A stretch of 64,000 nt of DNA. Source: Massospora cicadina. Lineage: Eukaryota > Entomophthoromycota > Entomophthoromycetes > Entomophthorales > Entomophthoraceae. Under the pieces are notes generated by a model. The model did not search any database, was not told where the DNA came from, and saw nothing but the letters and a program-made list of their open reading frames with translations. The DNA is taken from the NCBI GenBank assembly GCA_022478985.1, contig JAKSZP010012259.1:1-64000 (forward strand), given 5' to 3'. Every line of letters begins with the position of its first letter. The stretch's first letter is position 1. Of this stretch, positions 35,803-48,199 are shown one piece after another. The translations under genes and the position numbers were made by a program.

Positions 35803-36960
35803 TTAATGGTTCATCAGTCCTTTGGGAACACTTTCATTATTTTTTTCTTGGATCCAATACCTTAAGTATTTTACATGGACTTGGTTTATTCTTTGCCCAT
35901 CCACAATGTTCTTGATAGTATAGATGTCCATTGCTGACTTGGTGATAACTTCAAACAGACCCAACCATAGTGAATTAGCTTGTTTTTTTTCTCCTGAAGC
36001 CATACATATTGCAATAAGCTACTATATCACCCACATGGTATTTTCAAAGCGCTGCTCAGTTCTTGTCATTTGTCATCTTGGCCTTATTGTTTTGATTTAA
36101 GGTCGTATCAAATGCTTGTGATTGCATTTCAATCAGTATATTTGATAATAATAGTAGGTTTGATTGGCACTCATCCCCCAATGTTGGTTCAGCAGCTGAA
36201 TATAAAATTAGTGGTAATGCGGCCCTTTTCCCATATATTAATTTAAATGGCATTTTTTCAGTTGCCATATGGTAGCTGATGTTGTAGGCAGATGTTACTT
36301 AAGTGAGGTAAGTTCCTCATGCAGACGTTTTTTCTGCGACCAATTTCCTCTGTGGTGAGGCTAGCAATTCATTCACTATATCTACCTGTCCGTTCATTTC
36401 CAGATGGTAAGAACTAATATGACTCCTCTTATTTCCATTTTCTCATTCAGCCTCAGGATCATATGAGAAGTATAATTCACTTTATTATTACTCAACAAGA
36501 CTTGCAGACATCCATGCCAATAAATGACTTGATCTAAGATAAAGCACGTGGTTCTTGTAGAATATGTTCTTAGTGCGTTGGTTTCAACCCATCTAGTTAG
36601 ATGGTCAATTGCAACTATAATGTGCTTGACTCCCTCAGTACTCATATTCAGTGGTCCCATTATATTGATTAACACTTTGTGCCAAGCAATTATGGGGCGG
36701 ACCAGTTGATATCCAGTGGTATTCTTGTGTGGTTTGTGTAGTTGGCACTCCACAAAGCAAGTCAGATAGTCAGTGACATCCTAGGTGATCTATTTTCAGT
36801 AGTAATACTAGCACTTATGCTGATTGTTTTTCTCAGGCCTCCATGCCCAATAGCCTTATGAGCATATTGTATTATTCTCACTCATTCTGATGATTTCAAA
36901 AATAGTAATAATTTCCGTCAATCATTTTGAAGACTTATCCATTTTGGGTCTCAGTGTTTC
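35803..36960 (-). pseudogene. T6 integrase
   Basis: Minus strand. The 36753-36394 frame reads MECQLHKPHKNTTGYQ, VLINIMGPLNMSTEGVKHII, VAIDHLTRWVE and LLSNNKVNYTSHM; both positions where the core catalytic Asp residues belong carry Asn (LINIMGP for xDxMGP, SNN for SDN). The zinc-region remnants lie just upstream (TDYLTCFVECQLHK). C-terminal domain: 36003-35803, NSLWLGLFEVITKSAMDIYT and INQVHVKYLRYW. 36268-36056 (MPFKLIYGKRAALPLILYS) is the core/C-terminal link. It corresponds to the T5 family; no chromodomain. Confidence 0.7.
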
Positions 36961-37139
36961 CATCATTTTCTAAAGCACACCTTATATTTCTTGGGGCTCT
37001 TTCCTGATTAAAATATCATAGTTTTGGTTGGCCAAAACAATAGTTGGAGCGATTTTACCAGGGATCCAGATCTGAGTGGCAGTGCACTATACGCTCCAAA
37101 GGAGATGGTAGTATCAGGCCCAGTGATCCCATATTACTT

Positions 37140-38925
37140 TTTTGATCCAAATTGGAAGAGATCTTTATCTTCTTGACTAATTTAGTAAATAAATATTTCT
37201 TGGCGCCCCACTGTCAATTATTGCAGGCACTCATACTAATTAACCATTATGTCTATATACATACACTTGAGTATTATAAAATAGTGTTTACTGAGTGTAT
37301 GGTGGCATTATTCACTGAATCAAGGGTGTGAATAATCTACGCTGATAAATTGGGAAAAGAATCATTGATTGCTCTTAAGGGAATAAACAGGTTTGCTTTA
37401 TCTAATTTAGTATCAACCAGCTTATTTAAATTCCCAGCAGATTGGATCTTGTCCAATAGTTGGTGTGCATAAGGGCGAGTGACCTCCTTATCTTTTTGGG
37501 GTCAATCCACTTTACCCTGGCTCTGGTTATGGCATTGACATCTAAATTGACCACTTGATAAAGCTGGTCCTGCGCATCATTGTCTACAAACAGATATAAA
37601 ATGTCAATATCTTCTTCCATTATATCAGGAGGAACGGGTTTAATCACAGATCTAGACTGCTCCACATCTAGGACATGGGCACTTTTCCTGATTCTTGTGA
37701 GTTTCAGCTTCCTTAGCATATACCACATTAATCTGCTCCTTGGGCTTCTGTTAAAGCACTGGGCAGATAAGTGGCCTTTCCTCACACTGGTGGCAGCGGA
37801 TATTACTTTTATTCACTTGTTTAAATATCTTGGGTTTATTTCCTGCCACTACTCGGTTAGGCATTTCCTAAGTGTTAAGCATAAAATTTTTAATCAAATT
37901 TCTGGCTGGACTAGATTTGTAGCTTCAGTTAGGGGCCTTGAACGTGGCGCCTAACATCTTTAAATGATCTACCATTTGCAATGTGGATAATTTGGTGACC
38001 AGCGCTGAAAACATCATTCAGTTTAGATTGCAGTAGGACCAAAGTGCTGCTTGTAATGTGATCCATACATCAAAATTGGTGAGCACTTTTGACCAACTTA
38101 AAATCTGTGATTCTTGATAGAATTGGTTGACTAAATTCACTAAGGTTTTGTCCTTTAAGAATTGAATTCCCATGAATTATTGTTTGAATTTTGACATATG
38201 CGAGGGACTTCAGAACTCCTTCATGATATCAGATTTGGCCTCAGAGTAGGAAAAGTTGTCCCCTTCAAGGTGGGGCAACGCCAAGTTCTGGAAGTTGGTG
38301 TCCAAGCAGTTCATGACGGTCACTGCTTTATGCCTGTTGCCACATCCAAACATGATCATTTTAAAAAGGCGGAAGAACGCAGGGGCGTTGACCCAATAAA
38401 AATTAGGTAGTTTGGGCGTGTATTTGAATTCCTCCTAGTTTTCTCTTCCAGCCACTTGCAGCTCAGCACCTGATTAACAAGAGGGGTATTATTGGGACTC
38501 ATCTTCAAAATGGTGGCAAATGCATGCAGAATGTTTCTAGGAGTCGCCAACTTCCCAACTGGGGTTCTTGGAGTATCTTCTTTAGAGTTGTTCGCCACAT
38601 ATGGTTTGCATTTGCATTTATAGTTTTTAAATTCTTTAACTTGTTTTACTAAACATTCTACATCTGAGCTGAGCAAGCATAATTGCACACAATCTGCTTT
38701 GCATTCTGTTTTCAGGAATAAAACTTCCCTAATCAGCTCTCCTTCCTCCCTCTTTAGGGACGTTATTTTTTCCAAGTAGATAATTTCAGAATATCGAAAA
38801 TTCTTCTACTCCTTCTTCATTCTTAGTAATCTCTCCTATAGAGCAGCGAATTTAGTATGATCCACCAAATTCAGGGCGTTCTTATTGATGGTTGCCAATT
38901 CCATCCATAGTTTCCTTTTTTGGAA
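37140..38925 (-). pseudogene. T6 gag and protease (RT and RNase H deleted)
   Basis: Minus strand. gag: 38775-38356 with VKEFKNYKCKCKPYVANNSK and ILHAFATILKMSPNNTPLVN; knuckle CHQCEERPLICP at 37785-37750, lacking the His; DIDILYLFVDNDAQDQLYQV then VNLDVNAITRARVKWIDPKK (37600-37490), closely matching T5. The protease keeps VPAIIDSGAP at 37230-37201 with the catalytic Asp. From there the sequence passes to integrase within about 300 bp, so RT and RNase H are gone. The gag start region at 38925 abuts unrelated sequence; no 5' LTR of the family is visible. Confidence 0.7.
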
Positions 38926-38989
38926 CAAGTGGTGCCCAACCCAAAAGGGGGAGCCACCACGCATCCTTATTTACAAATGGGCCAAACAA
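38926..38989 (+). other. Junction with a primer-binding-site-like sequence
   Basis: ACAAGTGGTGCCCAACCC then AAAAGGGGGAG (plus strand) resembles the LTR-E boundary of T9 (ACAAGTGGTGCCCATTACAG). It may be a scrap of another element at the 5' break of T6. Confidence 0.25.
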
Positions 38990-40740
38990 AGGGATCATTA
39001 GAAAGAAAAAATTTCCTAATATGGCACCTCAGCTAACAGCCTAGGAAGCCATATCAGAAGGGGAGAAAGCTTTGAGGAAACTTTTTTCTGGCACCCGCTT
39101 TAGCTGGTGGACCATGGCGGACAGCATTGGAGTGGGAGCATCGGCGACATGGGGCATTAAAAGGTATAGTTGTGGGTTTTCTTCGTTTATGAGGCCACCA
39201 GTGTCCATCACCTCAAAGTATTGAGCAAATTGATGCTCAGAGAAAATGATGAGAGCTGGCACACAAGTGAAATACTTGATGCGCTGGTGGGTTTCAGGAT
39301 AATTGGTGTTAAAAAGAGAAGTTTTGCCATGTTGATGCAAGCGCAGCTTGCACTAAAATCGAGCTCCTCAATTCCATGCTTTGCATTTTCCTCAAAATCA
39401 TGAGGGAAATTGGGGATGGGAATACCCTCAACTAGGTGTTCAATTGCCCCATGGAGTTGCTGGCGGAATAGGGTGTTAAAGGGGCAGCTGCGGCAACAAC
39501 TGCCATTTTATTGATATTTTTATATTGGGAAACCATTTTAAGGGTGAAAATGGTGGGGACGAAAATCAGGAGGTCCAACAAAGAATTCCTCTAAAGCGAA
39601 GTCTGGCTTTACATGATCGCTGTTCATACTCATCATTCCATTTGAGAGCATCAAATGGATTTGATTCAGCCAGAGCTGGGCCGGCCACAAGAAATGGAGC
39701 GGCGGCAGAAGCTTATTGGCCATGTGCTGTTGACCATGGAAGCTCAGCTGAAACTGGTTCAGACATTGACTTACAAATATTGTAAATTGACCAAGTTATA
39801 TAGTTTTGTAAAATTTTTAAAATTTTGATTGGCTGCTGCCTTGAGAGCATCTCCAAATTTGCCAGGGTTGGGGGCGAGAGGATTGAAACTCACTCAAAAA
39901 ATTTGGGTGTGGTGGCAGCCAGGGCAACACTGGAAGGAGGAGTGGTGGAAGCAGCTGAGGCAGAAACTGTGGGGCACTTGCACTTTGAATGATCCAATTC
40001 AAAGCACAAGAGGCAAATAGCATGGCTATTATTGACCTGCGCCCATAAGGGGTGATCAGGGGCGGATCTGATCGCTGTGCAAGTGGAAATTGCAAGATGG
40101 GTATCATGATGGAAAGGGTGGATCATCACAAATGCACAAGGCCCTGCCAAATGATCTGCCCCATTGTGCACCACAAATTGTAGCATGGGGTCTGCACTGA
40201 TACAGCCAAGCCCTCCATGAGTTTTTGGCAGAGGCGTTCATGAGAGATGGGAGGGCAACCTTGAAAACTGGACTACCAAAGTGGTTCATCTGGGAGCTGG
40301 GATTAGCAGTGGGATGTGAAATTTGTTTAAAAATTAACGTCAGCTTTACTGCTGCCATTGCATTAACCTCAGAGTAGAAGCCAAGATCAAAATATTCCTT
40401 AAAGGGGCAAAATCAATCTAGCCAGAAGGTTTGAAAACCACCGTGGTCATATTATTGATGGCCACACTTGCATATGGGAAGAGATTCCCATATTTTGCAT
40501 AAAGAACGAAATGCAAATTTCTCCATGGGAGCACCAAAGGGCTTCAAAGCACCACCTGGGAGATTGCAAGATGGTGGGCCAAGTCCTGAGGGAGGACATA
40601 ACGCATGGTGGCATTAGGAGGGCTAGCAGAGCCATCTTAGCACGCTTTAGCAGCAGCCAAAATATGCCAGATGGCGGTGCACCACCACCCCAAGCCAAGG
40701 CAGCAGGCGTTAATGGCATCACCATTCATAAACTATGGCT
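38990..40740 (-). pseudogene. ORF1/gag-like fragment with CCHC knuckle, family unclear
   Basis: GC-richer minus-strand sequence with several overlapping frames. The one clear motif is CLLCFELDHSKCKC at about 40020-39975, a C-x2-C-x4-H-x4-C knuckle, preceded by APDHPLWAQVNNSHAI and, further up, VHNGADHLAGPCAFVMIHPF. Downstream is a Pro/Ser/Ala-rich tail (STTPPSSVALAATTPKF). The knuckle followed by a low-complexity tail suits a LINE ORF1 or a gag. No RT follows, so it is an isolated fragment; 39340-39041 (HQLKRVPEKSFLKAFSPSDM) may belong to the same unit. Confidence 0.4.
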
Positions 40741-40759
40741 CAATTGAGTAGCTCTTTTT

Positions 40760-41523
40760 TCACATCTAAAAATAAACCAAATTTAGCCTTGATTTAGCTA
40801 ACAAAGCGAAAGAGAGATCCTGTCAAAATTTTCTTTGAGTCTAAGACTTTCTTAAGTTTTATATTCATTTTACATAGAGTAGCTAGTATCATTTTCGTTC
40901 TTGCAAATAGAATATATCTCCTATGTTAAGAGGTGAAGCTCTATTGAGGTAAAATCACCAAATCAAGATTTATGGTAAAAAACGTAATTTAATTAGAAAA
41001 TAGAGTGTGTATTTTTTATATGTTATTTTTAACAATCTAATAGCATAAGGAAAAACAAAATAATTATTAGTAGGCAAGCTTAATAGAGGCTCTTAATTGG
41101 ATATCACTTCATTATATAAAAATGCCTTTGTGGCCTAGATTTTTTAGGTGGGATATGTGTTCTGGATGACCCATTTATATAAGACTTATATCATTTAAAC
41201 TAAATTTATCTGATTCTGGATGTATCCTTTTGAGTGTAATATTCAACTTGTACCTCACAAGTTGTCCAATGCAATTGTCACCTTATTTCTCAATATTCCA
41301 TTCTTTTGTCCAATTGGTTTTCTACTAGGGATTGAGGGCTTGTGTTGGACCTGAGGATTTTTCTAGTAGATTTGAACATTAATTACTGTTTTTATTCATA
41401 AATAAATTTTTTGATTTGATAGAATATTTTGGGTATACTTACACATCAAGTCTCCTGGAAGGCTCTTTTAATTGATAATCTTATTATTATGCCTGATACC
41501 CTGGCATCTAACATCAGCCCTTT
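40760..41523 (-). repeat. LTR-C, 3' LTR of T7 (left end approximate)
   Basis: Minus-strand start TGTTAGATGCCAGGGTATC at 41523, preceded by a purine-rich ATAATAAAAGGGCTGA. The CTTATTATTATGCCTGATAC and CCTGGC box, and the AAAATAG/CTAATA region near 41000, recur in the same order at 49122-49725. Confidence 0.65.
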
Positions 41524-41539
41524 TATTATGTTGGCGGGA

Positions 41540-44500
41540 TACTGACATAATAACTGACTATATATTCTTAATTATTGCAAAACCAGTTTCTAGAGACTTA
41601 ATTGAGTTCTTTCTTCACCTTTGTAAGTTATGACATATGGTACTTCCCAGATGGAGTCCAATTTTCTTCCACGTGGTGCTATGAAGTTGTTGTAGTATAA
41701 GTTTTTTTGGAAATCTCAATAGCGGGTAAAGGTTGGTGGGTTGAATTTGCTGACTGGCTTTCTCATGTAACCAATTTGGGCTAGATTTGATATTGTGTCA
41801 GACTAAGTTTTATAATCTTATGTGCTAATATTCTCAACAATTTTTGGTTCTTTGGTGTTATCACTGGTAACTTTGCGTGATGATAGAGACAGAATAATAA
41901 GTTTACTTCCATATAAAGCTTTAAACAGGGACATTTTGATAATACAGCAAAAACTTATCTAATAAGTCAATAGAGCACCTGAGAGGTATTGATCCCTGCT
42001 TAAGGTATTGAAAGCATCCATCTGTTTTTTTATAAAAACTAGAGTCACATCTTCTCATTTTACAATTTCATTTGTTGAAGAAACTGTAGGGCGCTTAGAA
42101 AAGTGTCTCCTTTATTGCTGCTTTAATCTTCAAAGTACTTGAGGTAAAATTTCTCCCATATCACATAACACTAACTGAGGACAACCATGCCTAGTAATTA
42201 TATTGATATAGGAAGTTGTAGGTGGCCTTAGCAGTTTGAGAGGCGATGGAGATTGATTCAAACCACTTTATGAAGTGATTGACTTCTATAATGATATATC
42301 AATTTTCTCTTGTTGATTCAGGTAGTGAACCTACAACTTCAAAACTCATGGTATGGACTGCTGCTGAGGGGTCATTGACTGTTATTTGTATCAGCCTTAT
42401 GCAGCATTAGTTTTTGACAATTATCCAGGCATTAAAACTTTCACTATGTAGTCCAAAATTCCTTACTTTTAGCATCAGTTATTGATCCAAATTTAAGTCA
42501 TTCTGGCTCCTCCATTTCCTGAGGTATTGTGAGCTTCCATTATGGTTTGTACCTGTTCTGAAGGGCATAAGTAAGGTAACTGTTTTGTTCCAACTTTATT
42601 ATACATAGCCCATAAAGAACCATTAGTTTGTGAGTATTGTTTCAGCATCTTAAACTGGTACATCTTATCCTCCCAAAAGTCAGGATTCACGAGTAGATCA
42701 TGTAATTGTTCAGCTTTGCTGTTATCTAAATGGATTAGGGGCAATTGGGTCAGTCCATACTCAATCATATGTTGCATCCCTGCTTGATGGACGATATTAA
42801 TGTCAAGTGCTGTAGTTTGAGAGGCTATTGGGCTAACCTTCCAGTAGGATCTTTCATGTTCTGTAGCCACTTTAAAGAAGCGTGGTCCATAACAACTGTA
42901 TTATTTGTATTATATAGGGAAGTTATGAGTGTCTCACTGCAAGTAGAACAGCTAACATTCCTTCTACATGATAATACTTTCGCTCATTCCTAAAGTGTCT
43001 TACCATAATAGAACACTGGATGATCAATGCCTTCATCATCCAATTGCAAGAGAATGACCCTATGGCTAGATTAGAGGCGTATGTAAAAGAGGATTATAAG
43101 ATTTATGTACTCTGGATGTCACATAATTGGCCTTCATAACAAATTTTTCATAATCTCAAATACAGTTTTTAGTTCTACTTCCCATACAAAAGGGATATTT
43201 TTGCAAGTAATTGAACAAGGGGATTGGCAAGTTGAGTAAACTTGGGATAAATTGATGGTAATGCCCAATAGGTCCTAAGAATACCTATATATCTCTGAGA
43301 CTCTTCAGCTCAGGAATAATGGAAATTTCTTTGACCTTATCATATAAGGTGATATCTTTCCACAAAATAGCATGTCCCAAGAGTTCTGATTTTTGTTGGA
43401 AGAAGGTACACTTTTCAGCCTTTACTTTGATGTTTTTTCTTGTAATTGTTGAAAGACTGACTCAAGGTGTCAAGATGATTGGTAGAGTTTTTTGGAAACA
43501 CCACAATGTCATCTAAATAAACAATCACAAAGCTCAGTTTGATTATTCATGATATGGTTATTACCCGTTGGAATGAGGCACATAACACAATCCCTGGGGA
43601 GCTGGGGGAGGGTGAAGTAATACTCCCATGAATATAAAAGCGCGCTTTTCTTGGTCTTTTGGAGAATTTAATCTGCCAATAGCTGCTGGCAAGGTCTATT
43701 GTATAGAAGGAGTTTGAGCTGTAGAATTGAGCCAGAGCATCATCGATTTGTGGAATGAGTTAATGCCTTCTTTGTGCAGCTGTTAAGCTTCCTATAGTAA
43801 ATCACTATTATATGACCACCATTTTACTTCTTTATGAGTAATAGTGGGGATGACCATGGAGTTTGTGAGTGAACAAGTAAGATGTCATCCAATGTTTAAT
43901 AGCTTGGTCATCAAGTATTTCTCATCTACTTTTGACTTCCTTTATGGCTTTGATCATATATGATATAAACTTACTACATCAATGCTGTGTATCTAGTCCT
44001 TCATATGCATGTAATTTACATCTGATATGGAGACAATACCTTGATAATTTTCAAGTAGCTGAGGAACCTTCTCAAGTTCCTTCATATCTAAATTTATTGT
44101 TTTAATTGAACTTGTGGTATTGCACAATAAAGTTGTCATTGAGTAATCACAAATCAAGTTGATTAATAATATAATGTACCATGTCAATTTTTTCAATTGA
44201 AATTACTTGCTTTTTAACAATTTCTTGGTTTCATGACTACAATTTTGTGATTTTTTAGGTTTTTAATTAATAACTTGGTTTGCCACTGATAAGTTGGGCC
44301 AAGGATACCTGGAAATACTCTTGGTTCAATTGGCTAACTCTATCAACTCATATGAGTGTGATAAGCAGTTTGGAGGTATCTTTAAAGTTATGTTGATTAA
44401 AACCACTCTTTTTCCTGGTTTAATTTTTACCTCATTAGTTGGAATAAAAAGTATATCATTTGCTGAATCAAACAATTTTTGGAGTTTTTCACAATTTGTC

Positions 44501-45150
44501 CAGAAGTAAAACAATGAAAAGACAAAGTTGAAACAGTGTACTCAACCAAACAAGAGTATTTCTTCTTGTTTGTTTATAATAACCAGAACAAGAGTATTTC
44601 TTCTTGTTTGTTTATAATAACCAGAACAAGAATGAGACGTAATTGGAGGGAGATAGATAACCTCCTTTAAGTTAATAGCTCATTAATATTACTCAAAAAT
44701 TTCATCCCAATTAGTATGTTTCACTTACTGTTGTATAAGGCAACATCATGAGCAGAAAAAAACTAGTTTGCCAATTTAAATTAGTAAGGATGTGTAAGCA
44801 GCTATTTCTTTGGTGTTATTGAGACCTGCGGTGCTATAATTTTGGGTATACTCAAGGTCTGAGGCAAGCTTGATTTTCTTAATGAGATGGTATGAGAGAT
44901 ATTGATTGGCAATCCCATATCAAAATAATATTCTTTACCTTTTTCCTTCTGCATCACCCTTCTAACTTGTTTATTGTTCCTCCAGAATATGATGGATGGG
45001 TTAAATCCTCAAAAATGAAACGTTACAATGTGCTTTCTTGCAGTTTCAAGTATTTCTTCATGATTTCCACTAGACTGTGTATGCTCTAGATGGGTAAAAT
45101 TTTATAGGGGAAGATACTGGTCAGCATCACTGCCCGTATCAATCACTCTC
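41540..45150 (-). pseudogene. T7 pol (protease, RT, RNase H, integrase)
   Basis: Minus strand. Protease VIDTGSDAD at about 45145-45119 keeps DTG. RT: LIPQIDDALAQFYSSNSFYT, IDLASSYWQI near 43700, and FVIVYLDDIVVFPKNS with an intact YLDD near 43510. RNase H: FTYASNLAIGSFSCNWMM near 43050. RNase H to integrase: 42870-42493, LPLIHLDNSKAEQLHDLLVN, matching LPLLQLDNSKAEQLHDLLMK in T4. Integrase: TRHGCPQLVLCDMGE near 42200 and VTSDNTKEP near 41860. Same family and domain order as T4, with stops in every domain. Confidence 0.75.
44549..44624. repeat. Perfect 38 bp tandem duplication containing an inverted repeat
   Basis: The 38-mer starting AACAAGAGTATTTC occurs at 44549-44586 and, without any difference, at 44587-44624; a third unit begins AACAAGA and stops. 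Each unit contains AACAAGA ... TCTTGTT, able to fold as a hairpin. Lack of divergence in an otherwise decayed element means it is recent. Confidence 0.9.
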
Positions 45151-45199
45151 TGATAACCAAAACTTGACTGAGGTAGGTGTCCTCTAGGACTTATGCGTC

Positions 45200-48100
45200 A
45201 ACAAGATGTTTAGCAACAAATGATCTAGGATGGCAATCTTATAGATATAACTATAAGTAACCAGTATTTTCATAACCCTTCAGATTAGTCATTAGAATAG
45301 TTCTCATTGCACGTGAGGTGAGCAATTGCAATGTTTTGGTTTAGGTACTGTAGGTTGTTTGACATTAGAGGTAACAGATTTTAAGCTGACTGCCCTTTTC
45401 CCTGTTTGGTGAGGGCAGGTTCTTCTTAAGGCACTCATCTTTGGAGTGGTTATTCTTCTTTCAATAGTTACACTTAAGCTTCTCAACTTTTTTGTCTTTG
45501 TTTCCTCTATAGTATATACTCTGAGTTTTGTGGGAGCCTTATAGGTGGTTTCCAGATTGTGTATATAAACAACATTGAGCATAACATCCTTAATGTCTAG
45601 GACAGAGTTAAAGCTCTGTTTGGCTGAAGTAATGTGAATAGACAAGTTGGTATTACTAATTAAACCAGCAACAGCAGCTGCTACATCAGCATCCAGTGTA
45701 AGCATTTTTGAGGTCATCTTTTTTTGAGTCTCATTATGTAAGCAATCTGAAAATTTTACTAGGGTTCAGTTCAATACAGCGCGATTCTCATTGAAGACTG
45801 TTCCTTAATACTAAAGCTTTGATTGTAACCGATTTTTTGATAAGTGCTTCTTTCCCTTCATCAAAAAGTATTCAGGTTGTCCATGTGAGGTACCATAACC
45901 CCTTGCGCCATGTAACTTAAACAAGAAAAGATATGTTTAACCTATTTATGATCAGTTGTAAATAACATTGCAGCCGCATAGATGTAGAGAAAGAATACAA
46001 TAGTTCGTTCTTCAGGTGTAAAATTATCCTTTGTGGTAGATTTGAAGATGGCGGCTCCAAGTCATGTGAAAACATGTACTCTAGTAGGCTTCTGATTCAG
46101 TTGTTTTGGTAGTTGTATTGCTTTTTCAATTTAATAAGAGAGATGACAATTTTAACTTATAATAGGGTTAAGATGTTGCTATATTTTTTCTATGGTAAGC
46201 CTTGGTCTGACATTCAGCAAGTTAATACGTTTTTTAAATACAACTTTAGAAGTTTAATTTTGTCTGATAACGCCCTAAAGCGCCGGTTCAAATCATCCTT
46301 CATCTCTTGGACTTTGGTGCTTGAGGAGGCTTGTCCATCTTGGTCCTCAACTCTTCCATAAGAGTATTACATCTTTGCTGTCATAGGTTAAATGACATCA
46401 TTGAAGGGACAGATTGTAGAGAAAATGCTGGGCGTGATGAGGTTAGGAGGACAAAAATTGGACGGCCTGCCTGACCTGGAGCACACCCTGGATCAACGCT
46501 GGGTAAAGGCAAGATATGCCTAAGTTGGTTCTGGGGGTGCACATGTTGGTCAGATGAGCATTACATTGCGTCGTTAAAACGCAACATTTTCTCTAAATTA
46601 TGTCAGAAATTTACATTTGGTCAGATAGTTGAGCTTCAAGATCTGTTTAATTAATAGTATTGTTAAATCTGGGAAGTTTAACTTCAGTAAAATTACCTGA
46701 GTGTGAGATTACTTGAGCTACAGTATGATGAGGGATAAAAGTTGCATTTTATTGGTTAAATTGTGTGCAGTGCCTCGTCCAATAATAAGGATTTTTCCCA
46801 ATTGTTTAAAGATGATGGTTCAAGACCAGCCTTCTTCGTTGGTCAGCTTGGCTACAATAAACCCCGTTCAATTTTATTTTGTTTAATATAAATAAATGTT
46901 TTGTACTCTTTGCCAACCTATAGGATTTCTTGGATAACGTTGTTTGTTCTACCCTTGCCCTGGGCCCTTTAGGTACTATCCTCCTCTGTGGTGCCTTATT
47001 TCCTCTATTGCTAGCGGGTTGTTCCTAGGTTGTGTTGTGGGGCTTTCCCCAATATCTCTACAGGAAAGGAGCTTTATAGATACTCTCCTGACAGTTGCTC
47101 AGCTTCATTGAGGAGATGGTAAATCTGGTTAATGTCTTCTATGCTAGTCAGTTTGATTCTTACTCACTCTACAAATTATTGAGTCATTTGACAATTGAGT
47201 AAGTAGACAACTGGGTTGCACAGGGTACCAGATACTTTTCAACATGAACTACTTGGACAAGAAGGTTTTGTGACACCAACTGAGCTTCAAAAGTTTGGTG
47301 GGCTTCAAGTTTGCCAATAAATTTAAAGCGTTCTCTGGTCAAGTTTTATGGTGCTGAATATTTTCTTCCTTTATATGCTGACAAGTAGAACTTGGAAAGC
47401 CATTTTACCATGGGCTCGGCGTCTTATTGAAAAAGTTCTTGCACAAAAGTTTCAATTAGTCTCTGGGTTTTTTGTTAGACTTCACAAGGTCCTTTCTGGG
47501 AAGTTCCATAGTTTTTTCTACATAAGCGATAGCTCCAGAATCTTTGGTCCCCATTTGATTATGGAGGGGAATGATATAGGAACAATTTGCTTTGAGTTGT
47601 TTGTTTGTGTCTTCAATACTTTGCAATGCTAAATTGTATACCTGCTCATAGGCACAAAAACGCCCAATGTGTAAAGATGTGATTATGGAGCTCCTCATTA
47701 TGAACTCATAATAGATGCATGATATGATTTAATGCAGAGTGTATAAACTGCATGATAAAACTATATAGGTTTGCACTTGTGATGTAAGTCTTTGGGAGAA
47801 CATTATATGATATATATTTAAGCGTCCTGTTCACTGTAAATGCCCTTTTGTGGCTGGCTCTTTCTCCTGAAGTTATTTTCCCAAGTTAAGTCAAAAACCA
47901 CTTCATCGAAAATCCAGATTAGACGTTGAAATTCAGAAATCTACAAGAAGTTATCTTGTACTCCTTCATATGTGACCAAGGCACACTTCTCATTTGGTCA
48001 TCATCTTCACCATTTCCGTTGTAAACCCAATGGGTTACATTAACAATATGATTATCTTGCATGGTGCAATAAATTAGATGCAGGTATCATTAAGCAATTC
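45200..48100 (-). pseudogene. T7 gag
   Basis: Minus strand. N-terminal module: MQDNHIVNVTHWVYNGNGED near 48065-48000, matching T4 and T10. YEQVYNLALQSIEDTNKQLK at 47650-47590 matches T4 YKQVYNLATQSIG and T10 LDLYSLASSFLRDNCEAILE. Capsid end: 45717-45304, MLTLDADVAAAVAGLISNTN, ITSAKQSFNSVLDIKD, matching T4 LTLDDDIVAIVIGLHSN. The distance between these modules is roughly 0.65 kb longer than in T4, so something foreign probably sits at 46400-47100; that stretch has no domain, only a B-box-like GGTTCAAGACC at 46817. Confidence 0.65.
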
Positions 48101-48199
48101 TGGGTTCCATGTAATGAGCACTAGCTTGTATGGCTTCCATTATTTGAGAGCTCACTGGTTCTAATTTCAAGAAGTCTGACAGTCAACACTTGCTTCTAA

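Noticed and set aside
44294..44514. Overlapping plus and minus frames of 71 and 62 codons
   Set aside because: They lie between protease and RT of T7; no shared residues with T4 in either frame and no motif.
46750..46900. Possible third SINE with B-box-like GGTTCAAGACC at 46817 and, on the minus strand, an AGGTTGGC plus A-rich tail
   Set aside because: No convincing A box at the right distance, no target-site duplication, and tail similarity is short. It may explain the extra length of T7 gag but I cannot support it.
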